From positions 1 to 19,608 of the forward strand of contig DASQWR010000062.1 in NCBI GenBank assembly GCA_035640155.1: a stretch of 19,608 nucleotides of DNA. The letters are read 5' to 3'. Source of the DNA: JALYQB01 sp035640155. GTDB lineage: Bacteria > Actinomycetota > Actinomycetes > Mycobacteriales > Pseudonocardiaceae. The notes beneath the pieces are model-generated. The model was not told the origin of the DNA. It saw nothing but the letters and a program-made list of their open reading frames with translations, and made no database searches. The position numbers and the translations under genes are program-made. This document shows, piece after piece, positions 8,161 through 15,621 of this stretch. Position 1 is the first letter of the stretch, and the number at the start of each line of letters is the position of its first letter.

Positions 8161-9259
8161 GTCGGGCGCCGGGCAGTACTTCACGCCGCGCCCGCTGATC
8201 CGCGCAATGGTCGAGGCGGTGCAACCGACACCGGACGACACCGTCATCGACCCCGCATGCGGCACCGGCGGCTTCCTCCTGTCGGCGATCGAGCACATCC
8301 AGCGCGAGCACACCACGGCAATGACGCCACAGCAGCGCTGGGACCTCAGCGAGGGCCGATCGGTGCGCGGCGTCGAGCTGGTTGACGCCACAGCACGGCT
8401 CGCGACGATGAACATGTACCTGCACGGCGTCGGACGGGCCGAGAGCGAGCCGGTCATCGACGTGCGGGACGCACTCGCCACGGCTCCGGGAAACAACCGG
8501 GCATCGGTGGTGCTGGCCAACCCACCGTTCGGCAAGCGCTCCTCTATCACCGTCGTCGGGGAGAACGGCAAGGCCGAGCGCGAGGACATCGCCTACACCC
8601 GCAGCGACTTCTGGGTCACTACGACAAACAAGCAGCTCAACTTCGTCCAGCACATCGCCTCGCTGCTCGCACCCGGCGGACGCGCGGCCATTGTCGTGCC
8701 GGACAACGTCCTGTTCGAGGGCGGGGCGGGCGAGACGGTGCGGCGACGGCTGCTGCGCGACTTCGACGTCCATACGCTGCTGCGGCTGCCCACCGGAATC
8801 TTCTACGCCGGCGGCGTGAAGGCCAACGTCCTGTTCTTCGACCGCCCATTGCGTGCCCAAGAGGGCCAGGTCCGGACCCAGACGCTGTGGGTGTACGACT
8901 TCCGCACGGCTCAGCACTTCACCCTCAAGCAGCGGCCCCTGCGCGACGAGCACCTGGTGCCGGTCCTCGACGCGTACCGGCCCGGCGCTGATCGAGCGGA
9001 GCGCGAGGAGTGCGAGCGGTGGAAGCCGTTCCACTACAGCGACCTGGCCGCGCGTGATAAGGCGAACCTCGACATCACCTGGCTGAAGGACCCGAGCCTC
9101 GCGGACGCCGACGATGGTGTGCCCCCGGAGGTCATCGCCCGCGAGATCGTGCAGGATCTCCAGGCCGCGTTGCTGGAGTTCGAGGCGGTCGCGACTGCCC
9201 TCGAATCCCGAGCAGCCGAGCGCTCGGCGGCCTCGGAGCCGGAGCACCCAGCCGACTGA
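8159..9259 (+). pseudogene. hsdM: Type I methyltransferase HsdM, 5'-truncated
   Basis: Homology begins directly after a stop at 8156-8158 with SGAGQYFTPRPLI, the motif X that in intact HsdM lies about 150-170 residues in; the N-terminal helical domain is missing. The methyltransferase core is otherwise complete: motif I IDPACGTGGFLLSA, motif IV VVLANPPFG, and the region ending in LDITWLKD near the C-terminus. The longest frame with an ATG starts at 8207 (350 residues), but this start lies after motif X, so the S-adenosylmethionine pocket would be incomplete. The gene therefore looks fused to the stump of hsdS by a deletion that removed the 3' part of hsdS and the 5' part of hsdM. Modification activity is not expected. 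The rest of the frame has no internal breaks. Confidence 0.88.
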
Positions 9260-9275
9260 GTGGCGAAGGTTGTGG

Positions 9276-9715
9276 CTACACTGGCAAGTCGGACCCATGA
9301 CCAGTGCCCCGGGCATGGATCCACTCGTGGACCTGACCGGTGACGGCGGTGATCCGCTCGTAGTCCGAGTCGGAGTGCAGCACGACGGCCGAACTGGTGG
9401 GCGCTATCGTGCGAGCATCAGGTCGGGGATCGGTGTCCGATGCTGACCTCGCGCTGCCAATTCCCCCATTAACTCCTCGACCTGCCGCTCAGCGGCCTCC
9501 GTCATGTGCAGGTAGGGCAACGACGAGAGGCCGAGACGCAGGCGGGCAAGCTCGGCGGCGTTACGAGCCGAGTAGAGCAGCTCGGAAATCGAGACGACAC
9601 AGATCGCCAGCTGCTTGGCTTGCCGCAGCTCGTGAAAACGGTCCTGGGCGCGACGATCGTAGCGCGCCTGCTCGCATGCCGACTTGTCGGCGAGACGCAG
9701 CGGACCTAACGCCAC
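9276..9715 (-). pseudogene. VapC-like PIN toxin, frameshifted
   Basis: With one base restored at about 9410/9411 this reads a 146-residue PIN toxin, from GTG 9715 to TAG 9278-9276. The four acids are recognisable: D10 in LADKSA, E in SISELLYSARN, D in TPIPDLMLA and, beyond the frameshift, D in LHSDSDYERITAVTGQ. In the raw sequence the frame stops just after PDLMLAR at 9404. The N-terminal 103 residues are intact. It is downstream of and overlaps the antitoxin relic by 10 bases. The missing base is probably the second C of a CC pair. This is unrelated in sequence detail to the intact PIN toxin at 2935. Confidence 0.8.
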
Positions 9716-9891
9716 GCCTGGGTCCGCACGTCGGTCTCAGCGAGCCGATCACCGAGGAGGTCCAACAACTCATCTAAGCGTCGACGATCAGCGTCCACCG
9801 CCGCGCCGGCGGCAACCAGCCGGAGGGCAAGGTTGACGGTCTCGACCTTGCTCGTGCGGCCCGCCCTCCCCAGCCGGGATGGTGACACCAC
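9706..9891 (-). pseudogene. VapB-like antitoxin, N-terminally replaced
   Basis: A 61-residue frame from GTG 9891. From about residue 14 it follows the VapB pattern: TSKVETVNLALRLVA, an alanine-rich spacer, and LDELLDLLGD...TQAWR at the C-terminus, where the stop overlaps the GTG of the downstream PIN toxin (TGGCGTTAG). The N-terminal ribbon of an intact VapB, usually about 15 residues of the type RTxIDLDDELL, is not present; instead it opens with SPSRLGRAGR, only 20 bases from the end of the AlkA-like gene. It therefore looks like a truncated antitoxin at the right edge of the island. It could be a real short protein but its DNA-binding half is missing. Confidence 0.6.
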
Positions 9892-9911
9892 CCGCTCGAC
9901 AGTGCGCCGGG

Positions 9912-10847
9912 CTACACCGCGCGGTAGTCGCGCGGGCTGTAGCGCGGGCCGAAGCGGGGGCGGCGGAAGCTCGACGCCTCGATGTAGCGCACCGCCCGGT
10001 GCCGGTGCGGCGCGTAGGGCGCGAGCACCTCGAGCATCCCGTCGTCGTCGAGCGGGCGCCCGACCAGCGCCCAGCCCACCAGCGCGGGGATGTGGAAGTC
10101 CCCCACGCTGACAGCGTCCGGGTCACCCCAGGCCCGCTGCGCGACCTCAGCGGCGGTCCACACCCCGATCCCGGGCACCTGGCGCAGCAGGGCCTGCCCC
10201 GCCTTCCCGCGCAGGGTTGCCGCGGACTCCAGGCGGTGCGCGACTGCGGCCGCGGCGAGCAGCGCCCTGCGACGGGAGAGGTCGACCCCGGCCCGGTGCC
10301 ACTCCCACTCGGGAATCGCACGCACCGCCGCCGGGGTGGGTGGCACCCGCAGCCCGACCGGTGCCGGGCCGGGCGCAGGCTCCCCGAACCGGCGGCACAG
10401 CTCGCGCCACGACCGGTGCGCCTCGATGCCGGTGACCTTCTGTTCCAGCACCGTGGCGAGCAGCACGTCCCACACCCGCCCAGTGGCCCCGAGCCGCAAC
10501 CCCGACATCCGGCGCCGCGCCTCGGCGACCACCCGGTGGTGTGCCACGAAGCCGGCGGAGTCATCAGACGCCCCGAGCAGCGCGGGAACCCCGTCGAGGA
10601 CCCATCCCGCGCCCGGCCCCCATGCCCGGGCGTACACGTCGCCGGCACGGCCGTGCCCGTCCCCGTCACGCCGCAGCGCGAGCGTTGCGGGACCGTCCGG
10701 GGTGGTGCCGGCCCGCCAGAGCACGCCCGCGCCGTCCACCGCCATCGACGGGTCGCCCCGCCCACGCCGCAGCGGTGCGAGCAGCGCGCGCACATCCAGC
10801 GGAAACCCGGGCGACCAACAATCGTCAACGAAGTCAGTTTCGGTCAC
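9912..10847 (-). CDS. AlkA-like DNA-3-methyladenine glycosylase
   Basis: A 311-residue helix-hairpin-helix GPD glycosylase. Visible are VLEQKVTGIEAHRSW (about 133-147), the hairpin LLRQVPGIGVWTAAEVA (about 220-236), and the catalytic aspartate D250 in VSVGDFHIP, equivalent to the second D of the AlkA DDY motif. It is likely to excise alkylated bases, giving abasic sites for repair (family knowledge); the exact substrate range is not readable. The basic, proline-rich C-terminus RRPRFGPRYSPRDY is typical of the actinobacterial form. GTG 10847 is chosen as start because it gives the usual FPLDVRALLAPLRRGRGDP opening near residue 15-32. It lies in the same direction as manB with 477 bases between, so not an obvious operon partner. 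Confidence 0.87.
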   Translation of the reverse strand: MTETDFVDDCWSPGFPLDVRALLAPLRRGRGDPSMAVDGAGVLWRAGTTPDGPATLALRRDGDGHGRAGDVYARAWGPGAGWVLDGVPALLGASDDSAGFVAHHRVVAEARRRMSGLRLGATGRVWDVLLATVLEQKVTGIEAHRSWRELCRRFGEPAPGPAPVGLRVPPTPAAVRAIPEWEWHRAGVDLSRRRALLAAAAVAHRLESAATLRGKAGQALLRQVPGIGVWTAAEVAQRAWGDPDAVSVGDFHIPALVGWALVGRPLDDDGMLEVLAPYAPHRHRAVRYIEASSFRRPRFGPRYSPRDYRAV

Positions 10848-10957
10848 GTGGAACGCGCTCCCAGGATGACATCAACGGCTCTCACCAGCCGTCTGGACGA
10901 CCGGCTGCGATTCGGGGTACTTTCCCAGTCACTACCTCCGTGCACTTCATTGTTCGC

Positions 10958-11209
10958 TCAATTGTCCAGTTGCTGTGGCACGTACATGAAGTCTGCAAGT
11001 CGATCCCTCGGAGCTAACCAGTCCTCCTTGGGCCCGCGCAGAGGCGCCGTTGCTCTCCATAGGCCCTGGTGCAACTGCGGATCCAGGCGGGGCGCCTGGT
11101 CGGCTTTGATTCGATCAGCTGGAGCTCCATCCGAGCGGTCGCCGCCGCTACCACGAGACCAACGGGCGTTCTCCATCGCAGCGAGACGCTCGACCTCGAG
11201 TTCATTCAT
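10958..11209 (-). pseudogene. Possible RyR-domain relic in the 10848-11324 gap
   Basis: The 477 bases between the glycosylase and manB are lower in GC than their neighbours and hold no convincing intact gene. On the minus strand an 83-residue frame opens with NELEVERLAAMENARW and later GAPADRIKADQAPRLDPQL. Between these, another frame gives RRRPLGW. Together they resemble the RyR-type domain pattern (LAxxEHxRW...RRxxGW.xGxxxDxxKxxPxLxxxxxL), broken by two frame changes. This is a weak, pattern-level reading; it could be chance. I see no RNA gene, no repeat and no integrase remnant here. Confidence 0.28.
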
Positions 11210-11324
11210 TACGGAATACTCTCATTAGTCCCATGCGGGCAGCGAGCTCGTCGAGCCCATGACTTCCAGTCACAAGGCTTAGCGTAGTGCTTCACTCTGA
11301 CGGCGAGGTGACTACGAGCCGTCC

Positions 11325-12419
11325 TCATTGGTCGCTGGAGAACCGCACCGCGCCGTCGGGCAGCACGACGCCGGGCCACACCCGCATTCCGTCGCGCAGC
11401 TCGCACCGGGCGCCGATCACCGCGCCGTCACCGACCACCACGTCGCACAGGACGGCACCGGCGCCGACCCGGGCACCTGCGCCGAGCACCGAGCGCTGCA
11501 CCACCGCCCCGTCGGCGACCACGGCCCCGTCCAGCAGCACCGAGCCCAGCACCCGGGCTTCCATCCCCACCACACAACCCGCGCTGACCGCGGAGCCCCC
11601 CGCGACGTCCGCACCGGGCGCCACCCGGGCTCCGCCGAGCACCAGCGCCTCACCCGGGGCGGCGGGCAGCGCCGAGGAAGGCGCGATCCCCCGCACCAGG
11701 TCGGCCGAGCCCTGCACGAACGCGGCGGGAGTGCCCAGGTCGAGCCAGTAGGAACTCTCGACGTGCCCCTGCACCCGAGCCCCGGCCACCAGCAGCCGGG
11801 GAAAGGTCTCGCGCTCCACCGACACCGCCCGGCCGGCCGGGATCGTGTCGATCACCTCGCGGCGGAACGCGTAGCAGCCGGCGTTGATCTGGTCGGTCGG
11901 CGGGTCGTCGGTCTTCTCCAGGAATGCCTGCACCCGCCCGTCCCCGTCAGTGGGCACGCACCCGAAGGCGCGCGGGTCGGGCACCCGGACCAGGTGCAAC
12001 GTGACGTCCGCACCGGACTCCCGATGGGTACGGACCACGTCGCGCGGGTCCAGCCCGGACAGCACGTCGCCGTTGAACACCAGCACGTCGGGCTCGCGCA
12101 GCATCCCCGCGACGTTGCGGATGCCGCCGCCGGTGCCCAGGGGCTCGGTCTCGACCATGTACTCCAGTTCGAGGTCGAGCGCCGCACCGTTGCCGAAATG
12201 CGCGGCGAACACCTCGGCCCGGTAGGAGGTGCCGAGCACGACGCGCCGGACCCCGGCGTCGCGGATCCGGCAGAGCAGGTGGGTGAGGAACGGGACGCCC
12301 GCGGTCGGCAGCATCGGCTTGGGCGCCGAGAGCGTCAGCGGTCGCAGCCGGGTGCCCCGGCCACCGACCAGCACGACGGCCTCCACCCCGGACAGCTCCG
12401 AAGACCCGCGAGGTCTCAC
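11325..12419 (-). CDS. manB: Mannose-1-phosphate guanylyltransferase (ManB/Rv3264c type)
   Basis: A 364-residue nucleotidyltransferase, close to the 359 residues of mycobacterial ManB. It makes GDP-mannose from GTP and mannose-1-phosphate for cell-wall mannosylation (family knowledge). The N-terminal nucleotide-binding loop is VVLVGGRGTRLRPLTLSAPKPMLP (about 15-38), followed by YMVETEPLGTGGGIRN, the metal-binding VFNGDVLSG, and the product-binding FLEKTDDPPTDQINAG and SYWLDLGTP. The C-terminus (about 255-364) is a left-handed beta-helix of hexapeptide-like repeats with many VGAGAV/VVGDGAVIG patterns. GTG 12419 is the start, preceded by GAGGAG about two bases away, which is close for a ribosome binding site. 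Its neighbourhood with fbiAB and wbbL matches the order around Rv3264c. Confidence 0.92.
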   Translation of the reverse strand: MRPRGSSELSGVEAVVLVGGRGTRLRPLTLSAPKPMLPTAGVPFLTHLLCRIRDAGVRRVVLGTSYRAEVFAAHFGNGAALDLELEYMVETEPLGTGGGIRNVAGMLREPDVLVFNGDVLSGLDPRDVVRTHRESGADVTLHLVRVPDPRAFGCVPTDGDGRVQAFLEKTDDPPTDQINAGCYAFRREVIDTIPAGRAVSVERETFPRLLVAGARVQGHVESSYWLDLGTPAAFVQGSADLVRGIAPSSALPAAPGEALVLGGARVAPGADVAGGSAVSAGCVVGMEARVLGSVLLDGAVVADGAVVQRSVLGAGARVGAGAVLCDVVVGDGAVIGARCELRDGMRVWPGVVLPDGAVRFSSDQ

Positions 12420-12512
12420 ATCTCCTCACCGTCCGTGACTGCGGCGCTGCTCTGGCGGACAGGGTTCCCGTGCGTCATGCTGGGGACGGCACGCGGGAAA
12501 CGGCCCGAAGGC

Positions 12513-12519
12513 GAGGAGG
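12513..12519 (+). promoter_or_regulatory. Ribosome binding site of the 78-residue gene
   Basis: GAGGAGG, eight bases before the ATG at 12528. It selects that ATG over the in-frame upstream ATG at 12478, which has no such site. Confidence 0.7.
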
Positions 12520-12527
12520 CGCAGGGG

Positions 12528-12764
12528 ATGGACGCCCTCGACCGCGCCGACGAGACGCTGGCCCGGGCGCAGGCCCGCCGGCGCAACATCGTCACGCCCG
12601 CCTCGGCCACCTCGCCGATGGACGCCCACAACACGGTGCGGATCCCGCGGACCCTGGTGTCGCGCGCCGACCCCCGGAACCTCGATCCGGAGTCGACCGT
12701 GGTCATCGCACGCGCTTCCCACGGCTTCCTCGGGGCGTTCGGGCCGTCACGGCAGTGGCGCTGA
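12528..12764 (+). CDS. Small protein of unknown function (78 residues)
   Basis: I do not assign a function. The 78-residue product reads MDALDRADETLARAQARRRN, then IVTPASATSPMDAHNTVRIP and PESTVVIA. It looks like a real gene because a strong ribosome binding site (GAGGAGG, 12513-12519) sits eight bases before ATG 12528, and the frame runs to 12764 in a window where most shadow frames lack one. The N-terminus is a charged helix; the middle has a TP...SPMDA...VRIPR pattern that suggests a small folded or binding domain. I recall similar short proteins near these genes in actinobacteria but could not verify this. It lies divergent from manB with 108 bases between and converges with wbbL, leaving 22 bases, so it interrupts what would otherwise be a wbbL-manB transcription unit. 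A longer start at ATG 12478 is possible. Confidence 0.75.
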   Translation: MDALDRADETLARAQARRRNIVTPASATSPMDAHNTVRIPRTLVSRADPRNLDPESTVVIARASHGFLGAFGPSRQWR

Positions 12765-12786
12765 CGCCCGTCATCGCGCCTACTGG

Positions 12787-13701
12787 TCACCGTGCCCACC
12801 CGGCACCGTCCCTGAACCCCGGCGGCCCCGAACCCCGGCGGCGCAGCAGCCCGGCGCGGGCGGCCAGGCCGGCCCGCAGCGCCAGCCGCAGCGGCGCCCG
12901 CGCCAATCCGGGATTGCGGTCCGCGAGGTAGCGGTAGGTGCTGCGGTGGTGCTCGGCGAGCATCCGGTCGGACATCCGGCTCGTCGAGTGCCCGCCGAGG
13001 TGCGTCACCTCGGCGGTGGGGACGTAGACGTTGAGCCAGCCCGCGCGTCCCAGCCGGTCGCCGAGGTCGATGTCCTCGGAGTACATGAAGTAGCGCGGGT
13101 CGAACCCGTCGACGCGCTCGAACGCGGCACGGCGCAGCAGCAGGCAGGAGCCGGAGAGCCACTCCGCGGTGCGCTCCCCGATCGCGGCGTCCTCCTGGCG
13201 GTACTCCCGGGTCCAGCGGTTGCCCGGCCACATCGGGGAGAGGACCGCGTGCCCGACGCCGCGGCCGAGTGACGGCAGCAGCCGCGCGGACGGGTACACC
13301 GCGCCCCCCGGCTCCCGGATCAGCGGGCCGAGCGCGGCCGCCCGCGGCCAGCGCTCCACGGCGGCGAGCAGCTCGTCCAACGATCCGGGGTGCCACTCGA
13401 CGTCCGGGTTGGCCACCGCCACCCAGCCGACCTCGGGCCCAAGCTCGGCGATCCCACGGTTGGCCGCGGCACCGTAGCCGACGTTCTCACCGATCCGCAG
13501 CAGGCGCACCCCGTCCCGATCCGCCGCCAGCTCCGGCGCACCGTCGGTGGAGCCGTTGTCGGCGAGCACCACCTGCAGGGGCCGGCTGGTGGCCTTGGCC
13601 AGCGAGTCGAGGAACGTCTCGAGCGTCTCGCCGGGGGAATAGGTCACCGTGACGACGGCGAGCTCGTCCCCGAAGTGAGGTCCGTAACGGGCGGCGGTCA
13701 C
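12787..13701 (-). CDS. wbbL: WbbL, decaprenyl-diphospho-GlcNAc rhamnosyltransferase
   Basis: A GT2 enzyme of about 304 residues that transfers rhamnose from dTDP-rhamnose to GlcNAc-diphospho-decaprenol, making the linker between peptidoglycan and arabinogalactan (family knowledge). It matches the mycobacterial protein closely through VVTVTYSPGETLETFLDSL, VLADNGSTDGAPE, VANPDVEW, WPRAAALGPLIREPGG, VYPSARLLPSL, WLSGSCLLLRR, YFMYSEDIDLGDRLGRAGW and HLGGHSTSR. The DxD-type aspartate in VANPDV and the ED pair of the catalytic SEDIDLGDR are present. I choose GTG 13701; an upstream in-frame GTG at 13725 would add eight residues. Neither has a clear ribosome binding site. The next upstream gene is the GT4 ending at 13782, 80 bases away and in the same direction, so co-transcription is plausible. 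Confidence 0.93.
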   Translation of the reverse strand: MTAARYGPHFGDELAVVTVTYSPGETLETFLDSLAKATSRPLQVVLADNGSTDGAPELAADRDGVRLLRIGENVGYGAAANRGIAELGPEVGWVAVANPDVEWHPGSLDELLAAVERWPRAAALGPLIREPGGAVYPSARLLPSLGRGVGHAVLSPMWPGNRWTREYRQEDAAIGERTAEWLSGSCLLLRRAAFERVDGFDPRYFMYSEDIDLGDRLGRAGWLNVYVPTAEVTHLGGHSTSRMSDRMLAEHHRSTYRYLADRNPGLARAPLRLALRAGLAARAGLLRRRGSGPPGFRDGAGWAR

Positions 13702-13781
13702 GGCGCCCGATTGTGCCCGGCGCACGCGGCAGGTCCCGGCGCGGGTGTACCGGAGTGACGGGCCGCCTCGCGCGCCAGCGC

Positions 13782-14930
13782 TCAGCGTCCACGCCGGTGC
13801 AGGAGCGCCGCGCGGGCGTAGGCCTCGCGGTGCCGAGCGGCGCTGGCCGCCCAGGTGAACTCCTTCGCCCGCTGCTGGGCCGCGGCGGAGAGCTCCGCGC
13901 GGCGCGCCGGATCGTCGAGCAGCTCTCCGAGACCGCTCGCGACGTCGCCGGCCCCGATCCCGCAGTAGGCCACGGCCTCACCCCCGACCTCGGGCAGCGC
14001 GAGCCGGCGGGTGGTGAGCACCGCGGCGCCGCTGGCCATCGCTTCGAGCACGGGGAGCCCGAACCCCTCCCCCAGCGACGGGTAGGCGACCACGGCGGCA
14101 CCACCGAGGAACCCGGCGAGCTCGGCGAAAGGCAGGTAACCCGCGCGGATCACCCGCAGCCGGTGCGGCACCGCGTGCAGCGCCTGCTCCACCTGGGGGT
14201 CCCAGCCCGGCTGGCCGGCGAGCACCAGCGTGGGCGGATCGGCCCGACCCCGGCAGGCCCGGGCGAAGCCGTCGATCAGCACGGGCACGTTCTTGCGGGG
14301 TTCGAGCGCCCCGAGGAACGCGACGTAGGGGCCGGCGCCCAGCGCCAGCCGGCGCCGGACTGCAGCGACCTCCTCGGGCGAGGGCGGGTGGAACCACTCG
14401 GTGTCGACACCGTGCGGGGCCACGTGCAGCAGGCGCCGGTCCGCGCCCGCGGAGTGGGTCAGCTCCCGGACGGCCGAGACGCTGGGCACCACGCACAGCG
14501 TCGCGCGCCGCAGCGCCGTGCGCGTCCAGGCCCGGAAGAAGCGCGCCTTGACCGGCGAATGCAGCCCCGGGTCGGTGAAGAAGGTCGCGTCGTGCAGCGT
14601 CACCACCGACGCCGCGAAGCTGGCCAGCGGCATCGTGTAGTGCGGCGAGTGGATCACGCTTGCCCGCAGCCGGTGCGCCATCCGCGGCAAGGTGGCCTGC
14701 TCCCAGCTCAGGCGGGCGGTGCGGGTGGCGACCTGCTCTGCGACCGGCACCACCTCGGCGTGCGGCGCGAGCTCGTCGTAGAGCTCGGCGTCGCGAGGCC
14801 GGCAGAGGATCGCGGGAGTGGCTCCGTCGACATCGAGCGCCGTCACGAGGCTGTCGACGTAGCGGCCCACGCCGCCGCGGTCCGAGGGGACGGCGGTGGC
14901 GTCGATCAGTACCCGAGGCTCGACGAGCAC
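13782..14930 (-). CDS. GT4-family glycosyltransferase
   Basis: A 382-residue GT-B fold enzyme of the GT4 family (retaining, nucleotide-sugar-dependent; acceptor unknown). Visible in order: the N-terminal glycine-rich loop GGVGRYVDSLV (about 19-29), VVTLHDATFF, the central APHGVDTEWFHPP, the GxLEPRKN motif LGALEPRKNVPVLI (about 225-240), and the donor-binding EGFGLPVLEAMASG with the two glutamates of the EX7E motif (about 300-315). No signal peptide or membrane segment is evident, so it probably acts at the cytosolic face. It sits upstream of wbbL on the same strand, which suggests a role in a lipid-linked envelope glycan. GTG 14930 is the only sensible start near the beta-strand RVLIDATAV. 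Confidence 0.87.
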   Translation of the reverse strand: MLVEPRVLIDATAVPSDRGGVGRYVDSLVTALDVDGATPAILCRPRDAELYDELAPHAEVVPVAEQVATRTARLSWEQATLPRMAHRLRASVIHSPHYTMPLASFAASVVTLHDATFFTDPGLHSPVKARFFRAWTRTALRRATLCVVPSVSAVRELTHSAGADRRLLHVAPHGVDTEWFHPPSPEEVAAVRRRLALGAGPYVAFLGALEPRKNVPVLIDGFARACRGRADPPTLVLAGQPGWDPQVEQALHAVPHRLRVIRAGYLPFAELAGFLGGAAVVAYPSLGEGFGLPVLEAMASGAAVLTTRRLALPEVGGEAVAYCGIGAGDVASGLGELLDDPARRAELSAAAQQRAKEFTWAASAARHREAYARAALLHRRGR

Positions 14931-15068
14931 CGCGGCAGCCTACGACGAGCGCGCAGCGCGACGGGAGGCGAACCAACGTCGACACGGTGTTCTCCGCCAT
15001 CGATCTCTCGGCGTCGTGGACAGAGAAGCGGTGAGCGCATCCCGATCGGCCCCCGCGAGCGGTGCTCG

Positions 15069-15332
15069 TCAGCGAGGGTCGCTCCGGTAGGCGACTGACC
15101 GGTGGCGAATCGCCCGGACGCGCACCAACGCGGCGTCATGGTGGATGGTGTACAGCAGGCGGAAGGACCCGATCCGCAACGACCACACACCACGCAGCCG
15201 ACCCCGCAGGACGTTGCCGGCCTACGGATCCGACTCTAGCACCGTCAGCGCGTCGAGCGCCGCCTCGTCCAGCGGCGGTGGGAGAACCCGAAGTGCGTCG
15301 GCGGCTGGCTTGGTGAGGACGACCTCAGCCAA
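15069..15332 (-). pseudogene. RelE/ParE-type toxin with a nonsense codon
   Basis: The frame from TTG 15332 to TGA 15071-15069 codes for 87 residues of a RelE-family toxin but has a TAG at codon 37 (15224-15222). Before it: MAEVVLTKPAADALRVLPPP; after it: AGNVLRGRLRGVWSLRIGSF and RLLYTIHHD...VRAIRHRSVAYR, the typical RelE C-terminal strands with the basic and aromatic residues. In this family the position of the TAG is usually Tyr (DPYAGNVLRG), so a single change from TAC or TAT to TAG explains it. Downstream, no methionine or GTG before the conserved core would allow reinitiation to a full toxin. It overlaps the antitoxin stop by eight bases. Confidence 0.85.
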
Positions 15333-15606
15333 CGGCGCGCTTCCTCGCCATCTCGGTGCGCAGCTCGTCCAGGCTCACGTCATCGCCGGGATCGGCATCG
15401 AGACCTTCGGTCAATGCCGCCATAGCGCCCGCGTCGGCGAGCACGTCAGCGGTCTCCTCCAGCGCCGTGTACTCGTCGTGCGGAATGATGACAGCGGCCG
15501 GTCGCCCATGTCTGGTGACCACGATGTGCTCGCGGCGGTCGCTCACCTCGTCCAGCAGCGGCCCGAGCTCGCGTCGCAGGTCTTTCACCGGCACGGTCTT
15601 GGTCAT
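15325..15606 (-). CDS. RelB/Phd-type antitoxin, now without an active toxin
   Basis: A 93-residue antitoxin of the Phd/YefM fold. The N-terminal part KTVPVKDLRRELGPLLDEVS and REHIVVTRHGRPAAVIIPHDEY (about 3-48) is the DNA-binding half; the rest is an acidic, helical toxin-binding tail ending DELRTEMARKRAVG. It is intact, and the operator-like palindrome at 15622-15641 lies 16-35 bases upstream of ATG 15606. Its partner toxin is broken by one stop codon, so this is probably an orphan antitoxin. It could also neutralise a related toxin elsewhere, but nothing in the sequence says so. Confidence 0.87.
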   Translation of the reverse strand: MTKTVPVKDLRRELGPLLDEVSDRREHIVVTRHGRPAAVIIPHDEYTALEETADVLADAGAMAALTEGLDADPGDDVSLDELRTEMARKRAVG

Positions 15607-15621
15607 AGTGCCAGGCTATCA

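Noticed and set aside
8033..9316. 427-codon minus-strand frame over hsdM
   Set aside because: Shadow of the hsdM frame; only its first residues coincide with the dead PIN toxin tail, which is read in the same frame by chance.
12416..13396. 326-codon minus-strand frame between wbbL and manB
   Set aside because: It overlaps wbbL in the wrong frame and lacks any motif; the + strand gene with a strong ribosome binding site accounts for 12528-12764 better.
13713..15098. 461-codon plus-strand frame over the GT4 gene
   Set aside because: Histidine-, glycine- and arginine-rich shadow with no recognisable domain; the opposite strand carries a clear GT4 enzyme.
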